Of a stretch of 64,000 nt of DNA, positions 25,107 to 34,314 are shown one piece after another (position 1 is the first letter of the stretch; each line of letters begins with the position of its first letter). Origin of the DNA: Macrobrachium rosenbergii (taxonomy: Eukaryota; Arthropoda; Malacostraca; Decapoda; Palaemonidae). The translations under genes were made by a program, and so were the position numbers. The stretch covers positions 45,742,322 to 45,806,321 of the forward strand of contig NC_089782.1 of NCBI RefSeq assembly GCF_040412425.1. Direction: 5' to 3'. Under the pieces are notes generated by a model. The model was given only the letters and a program-made list of their open reading frames with translations, was not told where the DNA came from and did no database searches.

Positions 25107-25219
25107 TATCGAGTAGTAGTTGATGTAAGATGTGGTATTTCCGGGTGGTATCATATGCTTTTTTTAAGTCAAATGAAACCACGAGGACTGATTGTTTAGA
25201 AGCAAAGGCTGTTTGGATG
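25107..25219 (-). pseudogene. RT motif A segment of the LINE
   Basis: Reads SVLVVSFDLKKAYDTTRKYH. This is RT motif A with the catalytic Asp (FDLxKAYDT) intact. Upstream it continues across the Harbinger insertion at 25220-26198 as STANPLAHMESYIQTAFASK, with no frame lost when the insert and one TAA are removed. Confidence 0.85.
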
Positions 25220-26198
25220 TAAAGGCGGGATTCCACCGGGGCAACATTTTGGCAAGATGTGGCATGCTACATTGTAGCATAGGCAAAATGTGTTTCAACC
25301 AGTTCAACAGAAGGCAACATGTAGCGTGCGACGGGTGGCAACATGTTGCCGTATATCCTGATGCATGCCACATGATTTAGCCTGTTGCCTAGTGTTGAAC
25401 GCCTTCCCACCAATCGCGGGAAGGATTCCATGTTGAAAGCAACAAGATGACTTGGTCGCAAGAAGAAACCGAAGAATTTATAGAAGAGTATAGAAAACTG
25501 GCAGTTCTGTGGGATATACGCTTGCAAGAATACAAGAATAATCAGGCTAAACTAGATGCACTACGGGGATTAGCTGAGAAATTTAATTGTGATGTGGCGA
25601 TGGTGAAGAAGAAGATCAAGAATTTGCATACTGCTTTTCACCGTGAGCACAGATGCCTAATCCCCAATCTTCTCCCATCAAGAGAAGCAAGTGCTTTGCC
25701 TACGACCTGCTTCTGTTCCTCCTGGACGTGGACAGCCCAACGCCTGGCTGGCTATTCATCTCAACAAAAGCTAAAGTTTAAATATACTTTTCATTTTAGT
25801 CTGAGTTACCACAAAAGTTGGCGTTATTAAAACACTTTATATAAAGCATTATTTATTTTCAAAATAAGATTATATTTTGCTTTGTAGAGATGTAGAGATT
25901 ATGAAGACGTTATATATATATATATTATAAACATTGAGACATCATGATGACAACTGGCTTAGTTTTTGTTGAATTGGTTGAAAAGGTTTTGTGGCATTCA
26001 ACAGTCAACATAGCATGTAGCATGCTTTTGTTGAATTGGTTGAAAGGTTTTGTGGCATTCAGCAAACATAGCATGTAGATGTTGCCTTGCTGGGCAACAT
26101 GTCTCCAGGATGAAAGCCACGTGCAACATACCTGTTGAAAGCCAGTCAAGTCGTATGCTACATGTTGCCTGTGTTGCCCTCGTGGAATCCCGCCTTAA
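25220..26198. mobile_element. PIF/Harbinger-type non-autonomous element with a MADF ORF
   Basis: A 973 bp element (25223-26195) flanked by TAA at 25220-25222 and 26196-26198. A TWA 3-bp target duplication is the PIF/Harbinger hallmark. Terminal repeats start AGGCGGGATTCCAC on both sides and continue imperfectly through GGGGCAACA-like and GCAACATGTAGCATAC-like words. The only coding region is a MADF-domain ORF. There is no DDE transposase. A subrepeat TTGAATTGGTTGAAAGGTTT occurs twice near 25966-26060. Confidence 0.75.
25447..25830 (+). CDS. MADF-domain protein of the Harbinger-type element (truncated)
   Basis: A 127-codon ORF. Residues 1-70 form a MADF (Adf-1-like, Myb/SANT-related) DNA-binding domain: TWSQEETEEFIEEYRKLAVL, then LWDI, EYKNNQAKLDAL, and VAMVKKKIKNLHTAFHREHR. 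The conserved W, Y-x3-LW, EY-x-N and KKKI-x-NL-x-T-x-F-x-RE positions are all present. The tail after residue 70 is not MADF-like and looks like a shifted frame. PIF/Harbinger transposons carry a separate Myb/MADF-type protein that helps the transposase bind DNA, so this is the likely source. ATG at 25447 is the first Met of the domain. Confidence 0.75.
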   Translation: MTWSQEETEEFIEEYRKLAVLWDIRLQEYKNNQAKLDALRGLAEKFNCDVAMVKKKIKNLHTAFHREHRCLIPNLLPSREASALPTTCFCSSWTWTAQRLAGYSSQQKLKFKYTFHFSLSYHKSWRY

Positions 26199-27192
26199 GA
26201 TTCCATGTGTGCAAGAGGGTTAGCTGTACTGCCTTGGCTGTAGCCAAATTGGGATGAAGAAATTAGTTCTTTTGACTCTAAATGCAACATGAGGTGAAAA
26301 TTTATCACTCTTTCTAGTAATTTATATAAGCAGCTGGTTAAGAACATTGGTTGGTAATCCTGGCGTATATTTTTTATTTATTTGGTTTGAGGTGTATTTT
26401 TTTATTTATTTGGTTTTTGGAAAAGGAAGATAAGGGATTCATGCCACTTCTGAGGAAATTCACCTTTTGTCCATATTCTATTCAGTAATGATGTGAGAAA
26501 GGTTATGAAATTTGCCGAAAGGTGTTGAAGCATTTGATTGTGGATACCATCAGGCCCTTCACATGTTCTGGCAAGATTTGAATACTGAGATAAGTCCTGT
26601 TACAGAAAAAGGAATATTATATGATTCCGTGAAGGATGTTTGTGAACTGGGAGGGGAGATGTTCTCCTATACTGATGCAGCTAAAATATTGGCCTAGTGT
26701 ATTAGCTATTTTTGTTGTGTCAGAAATAAGATTATTATTTGTGTTTAGTACTGGGGCTTTATGAGGTGGGTGTTTTTCTGATATTTTGTGTATACGTCTC
26801 CGGACAGCTAAAATAGGGGAGGAGGAAGTTAATGAGGAGACATCACCCCTCCAACTTGTGATTCTTGAAGTACGTATGTGTTTCAATGAAGCTGTGGCTT
26901 CTTAAAAAATCATAAATGCAGTAAGGTGTCCCAGAAGAGTTTCTTTTTCATTTAAAGATGCACAAAGCAGCACGTTTTATGCACAGAGCTCTGGTGCAGT
27001 CTTTGTTCCACCAGGGTACACATTTTGATGTGAAAGGTTGGGTCGTCCTTGAAATGGCTGCTAATGCAGCACTTAGAACAGTGATGGTGAAATAAGTAAG
27101 CATGTCAAGGGCTGATGTACAGGATGACAGAGGTATAGACATGTCTGAGAGTGTGGCAAAAGAGCACCTCAGCTTTATCTGAAGCACCCGCA
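26199..27192 (-). pseudogene. LINE ORF2 region between endonuclease and RT core
   Basis: Contains minus-strand frames with PLLAVRRRIHKIS-like, APVLNTNNNLISDTTKIANT (pre-RT linker, LxxxGxxxxDxxxIAxxLGxYF) and TTQPFTSKCVPWWNKDCTRA (the PWWNxxC motif just after the endonuclease). All are typical of Jockey/I ORF2. Frames are shifted relative to one another. Confidence 0.7.
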
Positions 27193-27214
27193 TGGAGGAT
27201 TAGGAGTTGGGACA

Positions 27215-27884
27215 TTAGAAATAGGTGAAAGAAGGGTAGGGATGGTCACTAGGTATGAAGTGGTCTAACACTGACCAATGAAAGTCTAGTTGGAGCACAG
27301 AAGAGCAGAGTGCCAGATCTAGACGAGAAAAGGCATGAGTTTTTGCATCAAAGTATGTTGGACATTCTGAGTTTATAATAGAAAGGTTATTAGCTATTAA
27401 AAACTGCTCGAGGGCGCATCCCCGGGGAATTAGTAACTGAGTCGCCCCATAATGTATGTCGGCAGTTGAAGTCACCTATCAAAAGTAAAGGGGTTGGTAA
27501 TTGGGAAAGGAAGTCTTGAAAGGCAGTGAAGTCAGTAGGGTAGGAGGGAGAGAGGTAGACTGATACTATGGTAATCCAACTTTGCAGGAAAACTCGTGCA
27601 ATAGTACAAGGAAAGGTTTTTGTAGTGTTTACAAGGTAGCATGGTATTTTGTGATGAATTAAAATAGAAGAGGCAGAAATGGAGTGAGAAGAAAAATGGA
27701 AATGGTAATTGGGAATAGGTTTTGGTGGTTGGATAAGGAAAGTTTCCTGAAGGCATATTACTTTAGGTTCATATTGCCAGAGGAGATATCTGAGATAATG
27801 TCTGTGGGATTGGAAACCTTGAATGTTCCACTGGAATACGGACATTAAAAAGAGAGGTATACGATGTGGAATTATAGTCGGCAT
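27215..27884 (-). pseudogene. APE-type endonuclease of the LINE
   Basis: Ordered motifs are SVFQWNIQGFQSH (N), VICLQETFL (catalytic E), VSVYLSPSYP, LLIGDFNCRHTLWG (D and N), SRLDLALCS, and a final SDHYP-like SDH. A frame shift near 27400-27470 separates the last part. This is the target-nicking domain of Jockey/I-type LINEs. Confidence 0.85.
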
Positions 27885-27984
27885 GACTGAGGTAGGGTTG
27901 TTAGATAGAGATGGGCTCTCTTCAGTATGAAGTAAGGTTGGGTAAGTGTCTGGGATAACGGGTAAGTCATCTGTAGAAGGTAAG

Positions 27985-29590
27985 TCTACAGTATTAGAAG
28001 AGAGAGACTCACAGGTATAACCCAGTAGTAAGGCAAGGTCAAGAATACTTCTCCTCTGTTCAGAGGCCTGAGTGAGAAGTTGGATGGGCGAGGAGACAGG
28101 TAGGGGGAAGGTGAGATGGCTGGAGATTCTTTAGAGGCTGGCAAGGGAGTGGGGGGAAGGATAGCAGGAGGGTTATGGGCATCAGCACTGATATGATGGA
28201 CAGTAGTGTATTTAGTGTGAAAGGAGTTGGGGGATGAGACTGAGTTTGGGATCATAATAGAGGATTGGTTTATGTAATCCTCAATGTGCTTCATGGTTTC
28301 TGGAGGGTACTTGGCTGTAAGAGTTTTCTTGGGTGGAGGGCAAACACGAGGCAACTGGGAAAACTTAGAAGGGAGAATTTATTACTGATCTTTGCTGATC
28401 TTTTGAGTTGTTCCAAATTGGCGTTTATTCCTTCGTGTGGCGGTTGTGCTAAGGGAAAGAAGCTATGGGAGTGAGGGATGGGAAGGTGTTTCTGGTTTAA
28501 TACCTCAAAAGGGTTTGATAGCGACACAGTACATGTGGGATAAGAGGAGGGAATGATGTGGTGGATGATGGTACTTTAGAGGAATGCAGCAGCTTAGGCA
28601 AGGAAAGGGATGATGGTAAGGGAGTAAGGGAGTATTAGAAGTGGTGGTTGATTGGGAAAATAAAGCATAAGAGAAGGGGGAGAGGTTGGTTGTGCTGTGA
28701 TATTGGTGGTGGTTTTGTTTGCTTGCTTTACTGTTGTCACGACCTGGGCCAGGGTAACAGTGGTGAAGCCAAGGCGTCAAGCTTCCTGCCTAGCTTCTTT
28801 CAGGGTCAGCCCATGCTTAAAGCGAAGGGCTGCCACTTCTGATTCAAATTTTAGACTGGGCAACCCCGGTAATAAACATTATGCTTGCCAGCACAATTAG
28901 TGCAAATGCACTCTTGTGAGTGGCAATTGGCTCGATCATGGTCCACTGAGCTGCACTAAGTGCGCTTGTGATCTACAAAATCTAGTTGGGTGGCTGAAGC
29001 GCCAGTACTTTTGACACTGACGTGCGGTGGGGATATACTTTTGCACCTTATAATGTTGACCTCTCATGTATACGTCTAGAGGGAGATCTTGCCCCTTGAA
29101 TGTGATCTTTGCAACATTTTTCAGATATTTCTTGTTACTCTTGTCCCCAAGAGTGTAACATATAACACTTAGAACTTCACGGCAGTTGTTTAGAAGTTCT
29201 TTAAGGTTTGTTGAGCAGTCACTCCAGGTGACACTGCTCCGGAGGTATCACCACTGTTCCAGTACAACTCTTAAGGTTAGGAATTTGACCATGCATATCT
29301 GTCCTGCATGCACTTCTGAAAGTGGAGTGTTTTGTTCACATAAGGAGTGGTTGGAGGGATAACGAAGTTTTTGTCCCAATTCTGGGGTCTGAGGAGAGTT
29401 GACATAAGGGCAGGGTGAGGCTGGAGGACATTTTGAGGTGGTTAGGAGAGGATGGAGTTGGAGTTAAGGCAATTTTTTGGAGGAAGAGATGCTGTAGTTC
29501 CGTTGTTTGATGGTGGCACTTGTGGTTCATATGGTTATAAAGTGGCCATCTGAGATGAACTGATGGAAAGGGAGTGTGGGGCATCATTTG
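27985..29590 (-). pseudogene. ORF1 (gag-like) of the LINE with zinc knuckles
   Basis: Around 28990-28860 the minus strand encodes CHSQECICTNCAGKHNVYY followed by RGCP. This is the CxNCxGxHxxxYRGCP knuckle typical of I/Jockey ORF1. It is preceded by a shifted knuckle with QCQKYWRFSHPTRFC. It continues ALRFKHGLTLKEARQEA, the usual ...GLxxxEARQEAR... segment, and then a Pro/Ser/Thr-rich tail (28780-27986). The upstream part to 29590 is Ser/Pro/His-rich. Several stops are present. Confidence 0.7.
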
Positions 29591-29700
29591 CCAAGATGAC
29601 TGGTGACGTGGCAGCTGAGGATAGGGATGAGGAGGTTTCTAGGGGAGCAGTGTGGCTCGTGGTCGCAAAACTAGCCAAGTCAGAAAATCTAAAAAAATCA

Positions 29701-29730
29701 GGGGACTGACTGTAAGAGGGGTCAGTCCCC
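29701..29730. repeat. 10 bp perfect hairpin (GGGGACTGAC/GTCAGTCCCC)
   Basis: Inverted 10 bp arms with a 10 bp spacer. The left arm plus TGTA equals the end of the MITE at 236-383, so this may be a residue of MITE termini. Confidence 0.7.
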
Positions 29731-29989
29731 AACCCCTGTGAGTTAATTCAACTTCCATTATCAGCCATATAGGCTTGGGTGTGTGCTGGAGAAGTATACT
29801 GTCCACTTCTTGAGAGCCCCATATGAAGGAGTAAGGGCAAAAGGAAAAAATACAGGAATGCTGTGCCCTATAGCATCCAGGAGGCTGTTCACAACCAACC
29901 TGAAGTTGGCCTTCTACCCTCTCAGCACGGACACTCACACCTAAGGGATAATGGGGGGCAGAGGAAGAGGGTTGGTATAATAGTGAGAA

Positions 29990-30500
29990 GGGAGAGTGAG
30001 AAAATGGTAGATTAAAAAAAAAAAACAAGCCAAAATTGGTTTAGCATAGGGCCACAGCCCAAGACTGGAGGAGGGTCCAGAAGGATACCAAAAAGTTGCC
30101 CCCACAAGATCAGGCAATGGCCCCTACTCCCGAAGACCTTCCACAACAACAATGTTGCTTGGTATGGGAGGGAATCTAAAAAATTGGGGGGGTACAAATC
30201 TCCAGCAATGCGTCACTCAGCTGTAGAGATACTAATGTGGGTGGAGGAATGAAACGTGACTTTGAATCCCTGTTTTGTTCCAGGAAAGCACAATGTAATG
30301 GCTAATACCATCAGTTGGTGGGACCATATCCTCCCTACTGAATGATTTCTCCACCTGGAGATCTCAAAGAGGTTACAGCCCATCTAAATAAGAAGAACAA
30401 AACTAGTGTCCTATTCTTTCAGACCACGAAGCATAGGCAAGCGATGCATTTAAGGTGCTCTGGGACAACCTGTAAGTATATGCCTGTCACGATTCTTACT
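29990..30500 (+). pseudogene. DIRS RNase H fragment (in segment A, copy 1)
   Basis: Shifted frames give NNVAWYG, KKLGGYKSPAM, HSAVEILMWVEE and FVPGKHNVMANTISWWDHIL followed by PTEW. This follows the DNTTVVAYIxKxGGTxS...ILxWxEE...FVPGKxNVLADxLS...PTEW order of DIRS RNase H. Then comes AWASDAFMVLWDNLEVYA-like sequence (best in the second copy, about 33510-33570), the RNase H to recombinase linker. It is a different DIRS family from copies 1-4. Confidence 0.6.
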
Positions 30501-30825
30501 AATAAGTAGCCCCAACAAGAGAGGTTCCTAAATATTCTGTCACTAATAATGGATATTTGATGATTCTTCCCAAGATGGAAGAGGCTGCTCCAGAAATGTA
30601 ATATTCAGTGGTTCCAATAGAACTTGAGGCTTCTCATCCTACATGCCTAAAGGTGCTGCTTTATTAGGAGAGGCTTTTCAAGTAAGGCAAACAGTCTACT
30701 TTGCACCTAAACTAAAGTGGCTAGTGTTCATGGTTAGTGTAGTAGATAAAGCACTGACCCACTCACAGCCTCTACTCCACAAGTAGATGTTATTTTGTTG
30801 TCCAAGGTGTTTTGTATACACCAAC

Positions 30826-30957
30826 AGTCTCACAACCAACCCGAAGTTGGCCTTCTACCCTCTCAGCACGGACACTTACACCTAAGGGATAGTGGGGGGC
30901 AGAGGAAGAGGATTGGTATAATAGTGAGATAGGAGAGTGATAAAATGGCAGATTAAG
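30826..30957. repeat. Third copy of a dispersed repeat (also 29886-30013, 32971-33098)
   Basis: Shares GTTGGCCTTCTACCCTCTCA, then GCACGGACAC and the GGGGGCAGAGGAAGAG block, with segments A1 and A2. It ends exactly where the 42 bp palindrome starts. Confidence 0.85.
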
Positions 30958-30999
30958 AAACGTGACTCGCATCTACTGTAGTAGATGCGAGTCACGTTT
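30958..30999. repeat. Perfect 20+20 bp foldback palindrome
   Basis: The left arm AAACGTGACTCGCATCTACT at 30958-30977 is followed by a 2 bp GT spacer and its exact reverse complement at 30980-30999. No mismatch in 20 bp means it can extrude a cruciform or fold to a hairpin RNA. It is not surrounded by longer inverted repeats. Confidence 0.95.
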
Positions 31000-32048
31000 T
31001 ATCAGACCCTGAAGGGAAGGAAGCCCCAGCAAAATCCAATTTATCCTTATTGTCCATAATCCATTTCTTCATAATGTAGTACTCTTAGGGTACCAGCTCC
31101 TATGGTTTATTGATTTGGCAAGTTGGATTTTGTTACATCTGACCAGTTCATAAAGGAAACCCTATTACCTTATTAGCAAGGTCTCCGTCATCTCATAACT
31201 TGCTGACATGAAGAACTCTGGATTTTTTATTCACTCACACTTGAGAAATTTGCATCCCTAAGCATTTGGTTCAGCCTAACCATGATGTAGCAAGAAATCT
31301 TCCCACCAAAATAGTTATTCAGGTTATTACAAATTGATGAGCTTGTGAAAGAAACCAATGTATTTTTGATTAATCTATTTTTTAATAGAAACACACCAAT
31401 TTATAGTGATCACCTCTCAGCTCCTTTCTTGCAGTGAGAAAACACAACACAGGAATGATCCTACTGCCACTGACAATGAGGGACATGGATGCATACCTAG
31501 CCAGATGAAATTTTTTCATGGAGTGTGTCTCAGGACTGCTGATACACATGTAAGCTATAGTGAATTATGGATTTGTATTTATAAATATTTCTTAAAATTT
31601 TATAAATTGTTATACTGTTTGAATACCATTATACAGATGTTGTTCATATTACTATTTTATATTCTAAACATAAGCTTGATTTCAACTCGAAAATATTCTA
31701 ACAATAAATTTTTACTGCCAAACTAGTTACAATATATCATGTATTAAATCTCAGTTCCGATTGAAGTGTTTGGTTACCAACAATCAACAGTATGGGGAAA
31801 GTACAGAAAAGGGAGGTTAACAAGGAATTAATGGTCTTCTTAAGTGCTAATGATTAACTTAAACAAAAGTGCTTTCAACCATTAACTTTGACTTAACAGA
31901 AATATTTGAAAAGGCAAAGGTAAAAATAAATCTACCATATGTTTATTCACAAATGAGTTCTTGCTCTCTTTCCTCATTTTCCTCCCTTTTTCCTAAAAAG
32001 TAGCCATTGAAATGAATTATATCACTGAGAAAACCACACCCCTCTTAC

Positions 32049-32235
32049 CAAGCTTTGTACATCTGTACTGTTCAGCATCAATGAAATTGCAGCCATATGA
32101 GACTGTTGGTGTATACAAAACACCACCAGTGTTATTATAGTTGACTATTACACCAATCACAGCCCCAACACCGGAATATGAAACAAACCATCTTTCCAGC
32201 TGAGATGACGTATTGTTAGTCTTGGATACTGACAC
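32049..32235 (-). CDS. TM7SF3: TM7SF3-like exon 5 (end of ectodomain)
   Basis: The acceptor is CTCCACCTGCAG|GTGTCAG and the donor is CTTG|GTAAGA. It enters in phase 0 and leaves in phase 1. It encodes VSVSKTNNTSSQLERWFVSY, a Gly/Val run (GVGAVIGVIV), and a Cys-containing segment (YGCNFIDAEQYRC), with N-glycosylation sequons NNTS and NNTG. Residues about 277-338. A truncated copy of the 5' half lies at 33739-33840. Confidence 0.88.
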
Positions 32236-32705
32236 CTGCAGGTGGAGAAAAGAAAGCTCTACATCTTATGCTAATATTTTAAAGTTACTATGCTAAATAT
32301 GTTTCCATTCTAATAAAATTTATTACGCTTAATATCATCCTAATCAAATATCTAAACTCCTAAAAAAAACTGGTACTGTTTAGTGATCAAAACGCTAAAA
32401 TACAGTTTTGGCATTCAGTAATTTAGTTTCAAAGGGGAAAACTTGAATCTACATTTCCAGCTAGACTATTAATCCCTACACTTAATACCAAAGTTTAAAC
32501 AATTAACAGGATAGAACCATGTGGTCCATTATTATTATAACAATCTTGTACACATCTCCAGCATGTGGCAGATACTCCTTTATTCTTTGTAAGTTAGTCG
32601 TAGAATTCACATTTATAACATATTCAGTGTAGCCTTGTTCTTAACTTTGTCTACAGATTTTATGACTATTAAATTTTCTACTTGTTATGCATTTATGCTT
32701 TTAAT
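32134..32705. repeat. Duplicated segment E, copy 1 (half of exon 5 plus intron 4)
   Basis: Matches 33739-34314 with few mismatches. It includes the acceptor and first 102 nt of exon 5 and about 470 bp of intron 4. Confidence 0.92.
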
Positions 32706-33738
32706 AGGGATGAGGAGGTTTCTAGGGGAGTAGTGTGGCTCGTGGTCACAAAACTAGCCAAGTCAGAAAATCTCAAAAAATCAGGGGACTAATTGTGAGA
32801 GGGGTCAGTCCCCAACCCCTGTGAGTTAATTCAACTTCCATTATCAGCCATATGGGCTTGGGTGTGTGCTGGGGAAGTATACTGTCCACTCCTTGAGAGC
32901 CCCATATGAAGGAGTAAGGGCAAAAAGAAAAAATACAGGGCTGCTGTGTCCTATAGCATTCAAGAGGCCATTCACAACCAACCCGAAGTTGGCCTTCTAC
33001 CCTCTCAGCACGGACACTTACACTGAAGGGATAGTGGGGGCCAGAGGAAGAGGGTTGGTATAATAGTGAGAAGGAGAGTGATAAAATGATAGATTAAGAA
33101 ACAAAACCAAGCCAAAATTGGTTTAGCATAGGGCCACATCCCAAGAGTGGAGGAGGGTCCAGAAGGATACCAAAAAGTTGCCCCAACAAGATCAGACAAT
33201 GGTCCCTACTCCTGAAGACCCTCCACAACAACAATGTTGCTTGGTATGGGAGGTGATCTAAAGAATGGGGATGTACAAACCTCCAGCAATGTGTCATTCA
33301 GCTGTAGAGATACTAATGTGGGTTGAGGAATGAAATGTGACTTTGAATCCCCGTTTTGTTCCAGGAAAGCACAATGTAATGGCTAATACCATCAGTTGGT
33401 GGGACCATATCCTCCCTACTGAATGATTTCTCCACCTGAAGATCTCAAAGAGGTTACAGCCCATCTAAATAATAAGAACAAAACTAGTGTCCTATTCTTT
33501 CAGACCACGAAGCATGGGCAAGCGATGCATTTATGGTGCTCTGGGACAACCTGGAAGTATATGCCTGTCACAATTCTTACTAATAAGTAGCCCCAGCAAG
33601 AGAGGTACCTAAATATTCTGGCACTAATAATGGACATTTAATGATTCTTCCCAAGCTGGAACAGGCAGCTTCAGAAATGCAATATTCAGTGCTTCCACCA
33701 GAACTTGAGGCTCCTCATCCTACATGCTTAAAGGTGCT
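32706..33738. repeat. Duplicated segment A, copy 2
   Basis: Second copy of 29623-30657, now within intron 4. It carries the LINE 5' edge, the dispersed repeat and the DIRS RNase H fragment. It joins directly to segment E copy 2 at 33738/33739. Confidence 0.92.
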
Positions 33739-33840
33739 ATTATAGTTGACTATTACACCAATCACAGCCCCAACACCGGAACATGAAACAAACCATCTTT
33801 CCAACTGAGATGACGTACTGTTAGTCTTGGATACTGACAC
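33739..33840 (-). pseudogene. Truncated duplicate of TM7SF3-like exon 5
   Basis: The first 102 nt of exon 5 with the acceptor CCACCTGCAG|GTGTCAG intact. Three mismatches to the real exon: two change residues (N to S in TNNTS, and Y to C in FVSYS) and one is silent. The donor half was deleted. Reading on past the junction gives seven codons and a TGA at 33717-33715. As it lies in intron 4, the transcript meets this acceptor before the true one. Confidence 0.9.
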
Positions 33841-34314
33841 CTGCAGGTGGAGAATAGAAAGCTCTACATCTTGTGCTAATATTTTAATAATGTTTTTATT
33901 ACGCTAAATATGTTTTCATTCTAATAAAATTTATTGCACTTAATATCATTCTAATCAGATATCTAAACTCCTAAAAAACTGGTACTGTTTAGTGATCAAA
34001 AAGCTAAAATACAGTTTTGGTGTTCAGTAATTTAGTTTCAAAGGGGAAAACTTGAATCTACATTTCCAGTTAGACTAATAATTCCTACACTTATTATCAA
34101 AGTTTAAACAATTAACAGGATAGAACCATGTGGTCCATTACTATTATAGCAAACTTGTACACATCTCCAGCATGTGACTGATACCACTTTATTCTTTGTA
34201 AGTTAGTCGTAGTATTCACATTTATAACATATTCAGTGTAGCCTTTTTCTTAACTCTGTCTACAGATTTTACGACTATTAAATTTTCTACTTGTTATGCA
34301 TTTATGCTTTTAAT
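33739..34314. repeat. Duplicated segment E, copy 2
   Basis: Counterpart of 32134-32705. It ends at TTTATGCTTTTAAT, after which unique intron sequence (CATCATTTTG) begins. Confidence 0.92.

Larger units (their letters stand above)
22519..29715 (-). mobile_element. Jockey/I-type LINE, nearly complete but interrupted
   Basis: Minus-strand order is ORF1 with zinc knuckles (about 29590-27985), APE endonuclease (27884-27215), RT (about 26890-23460), RNase H (23399-23020) and a C-terminal Cys/His segment to 22629. The short 3' UTR ends in AATAATTCAATTC-like sequence near 22519. RNase H after RT places it in the Tad1-R1-I-Jockey assemblage, nearest to I-type elements. Three elements have inserted: a MITE at 24141-24445, a MITE at 24748-25106, and a Harbinger-type element at 25223-26195. 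Removing the last restores an open RT frame. Both ORFs carry stops and shifts. It lies in the same orientation as the host gene. Confidence 0.85.
29623..30657. repeat. Duplicated segment A, copy 1
   Basis: Nearly identical to 32706-33738. Its first 90 bp are the 5' edge of the LINE. The rest is a dispersed repeat and a DIRS RNase H fragment. The left edge has AT microhomology with the end of segment E (GGAT|AGGG against TAAT|AGGG). Confidence 0.9.
30658..32048. other. Intron 5, 5' part: sequence missing from the second duplicate
   Basis: Positions 30658-32133 have no counterpart between 33738 and 33739. The stretch holds a third copy of a dispersed repeat (30826-30957) and the 42 bp palindrome. 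No gene other than exon 5 was seen. Confidence 0.6.
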
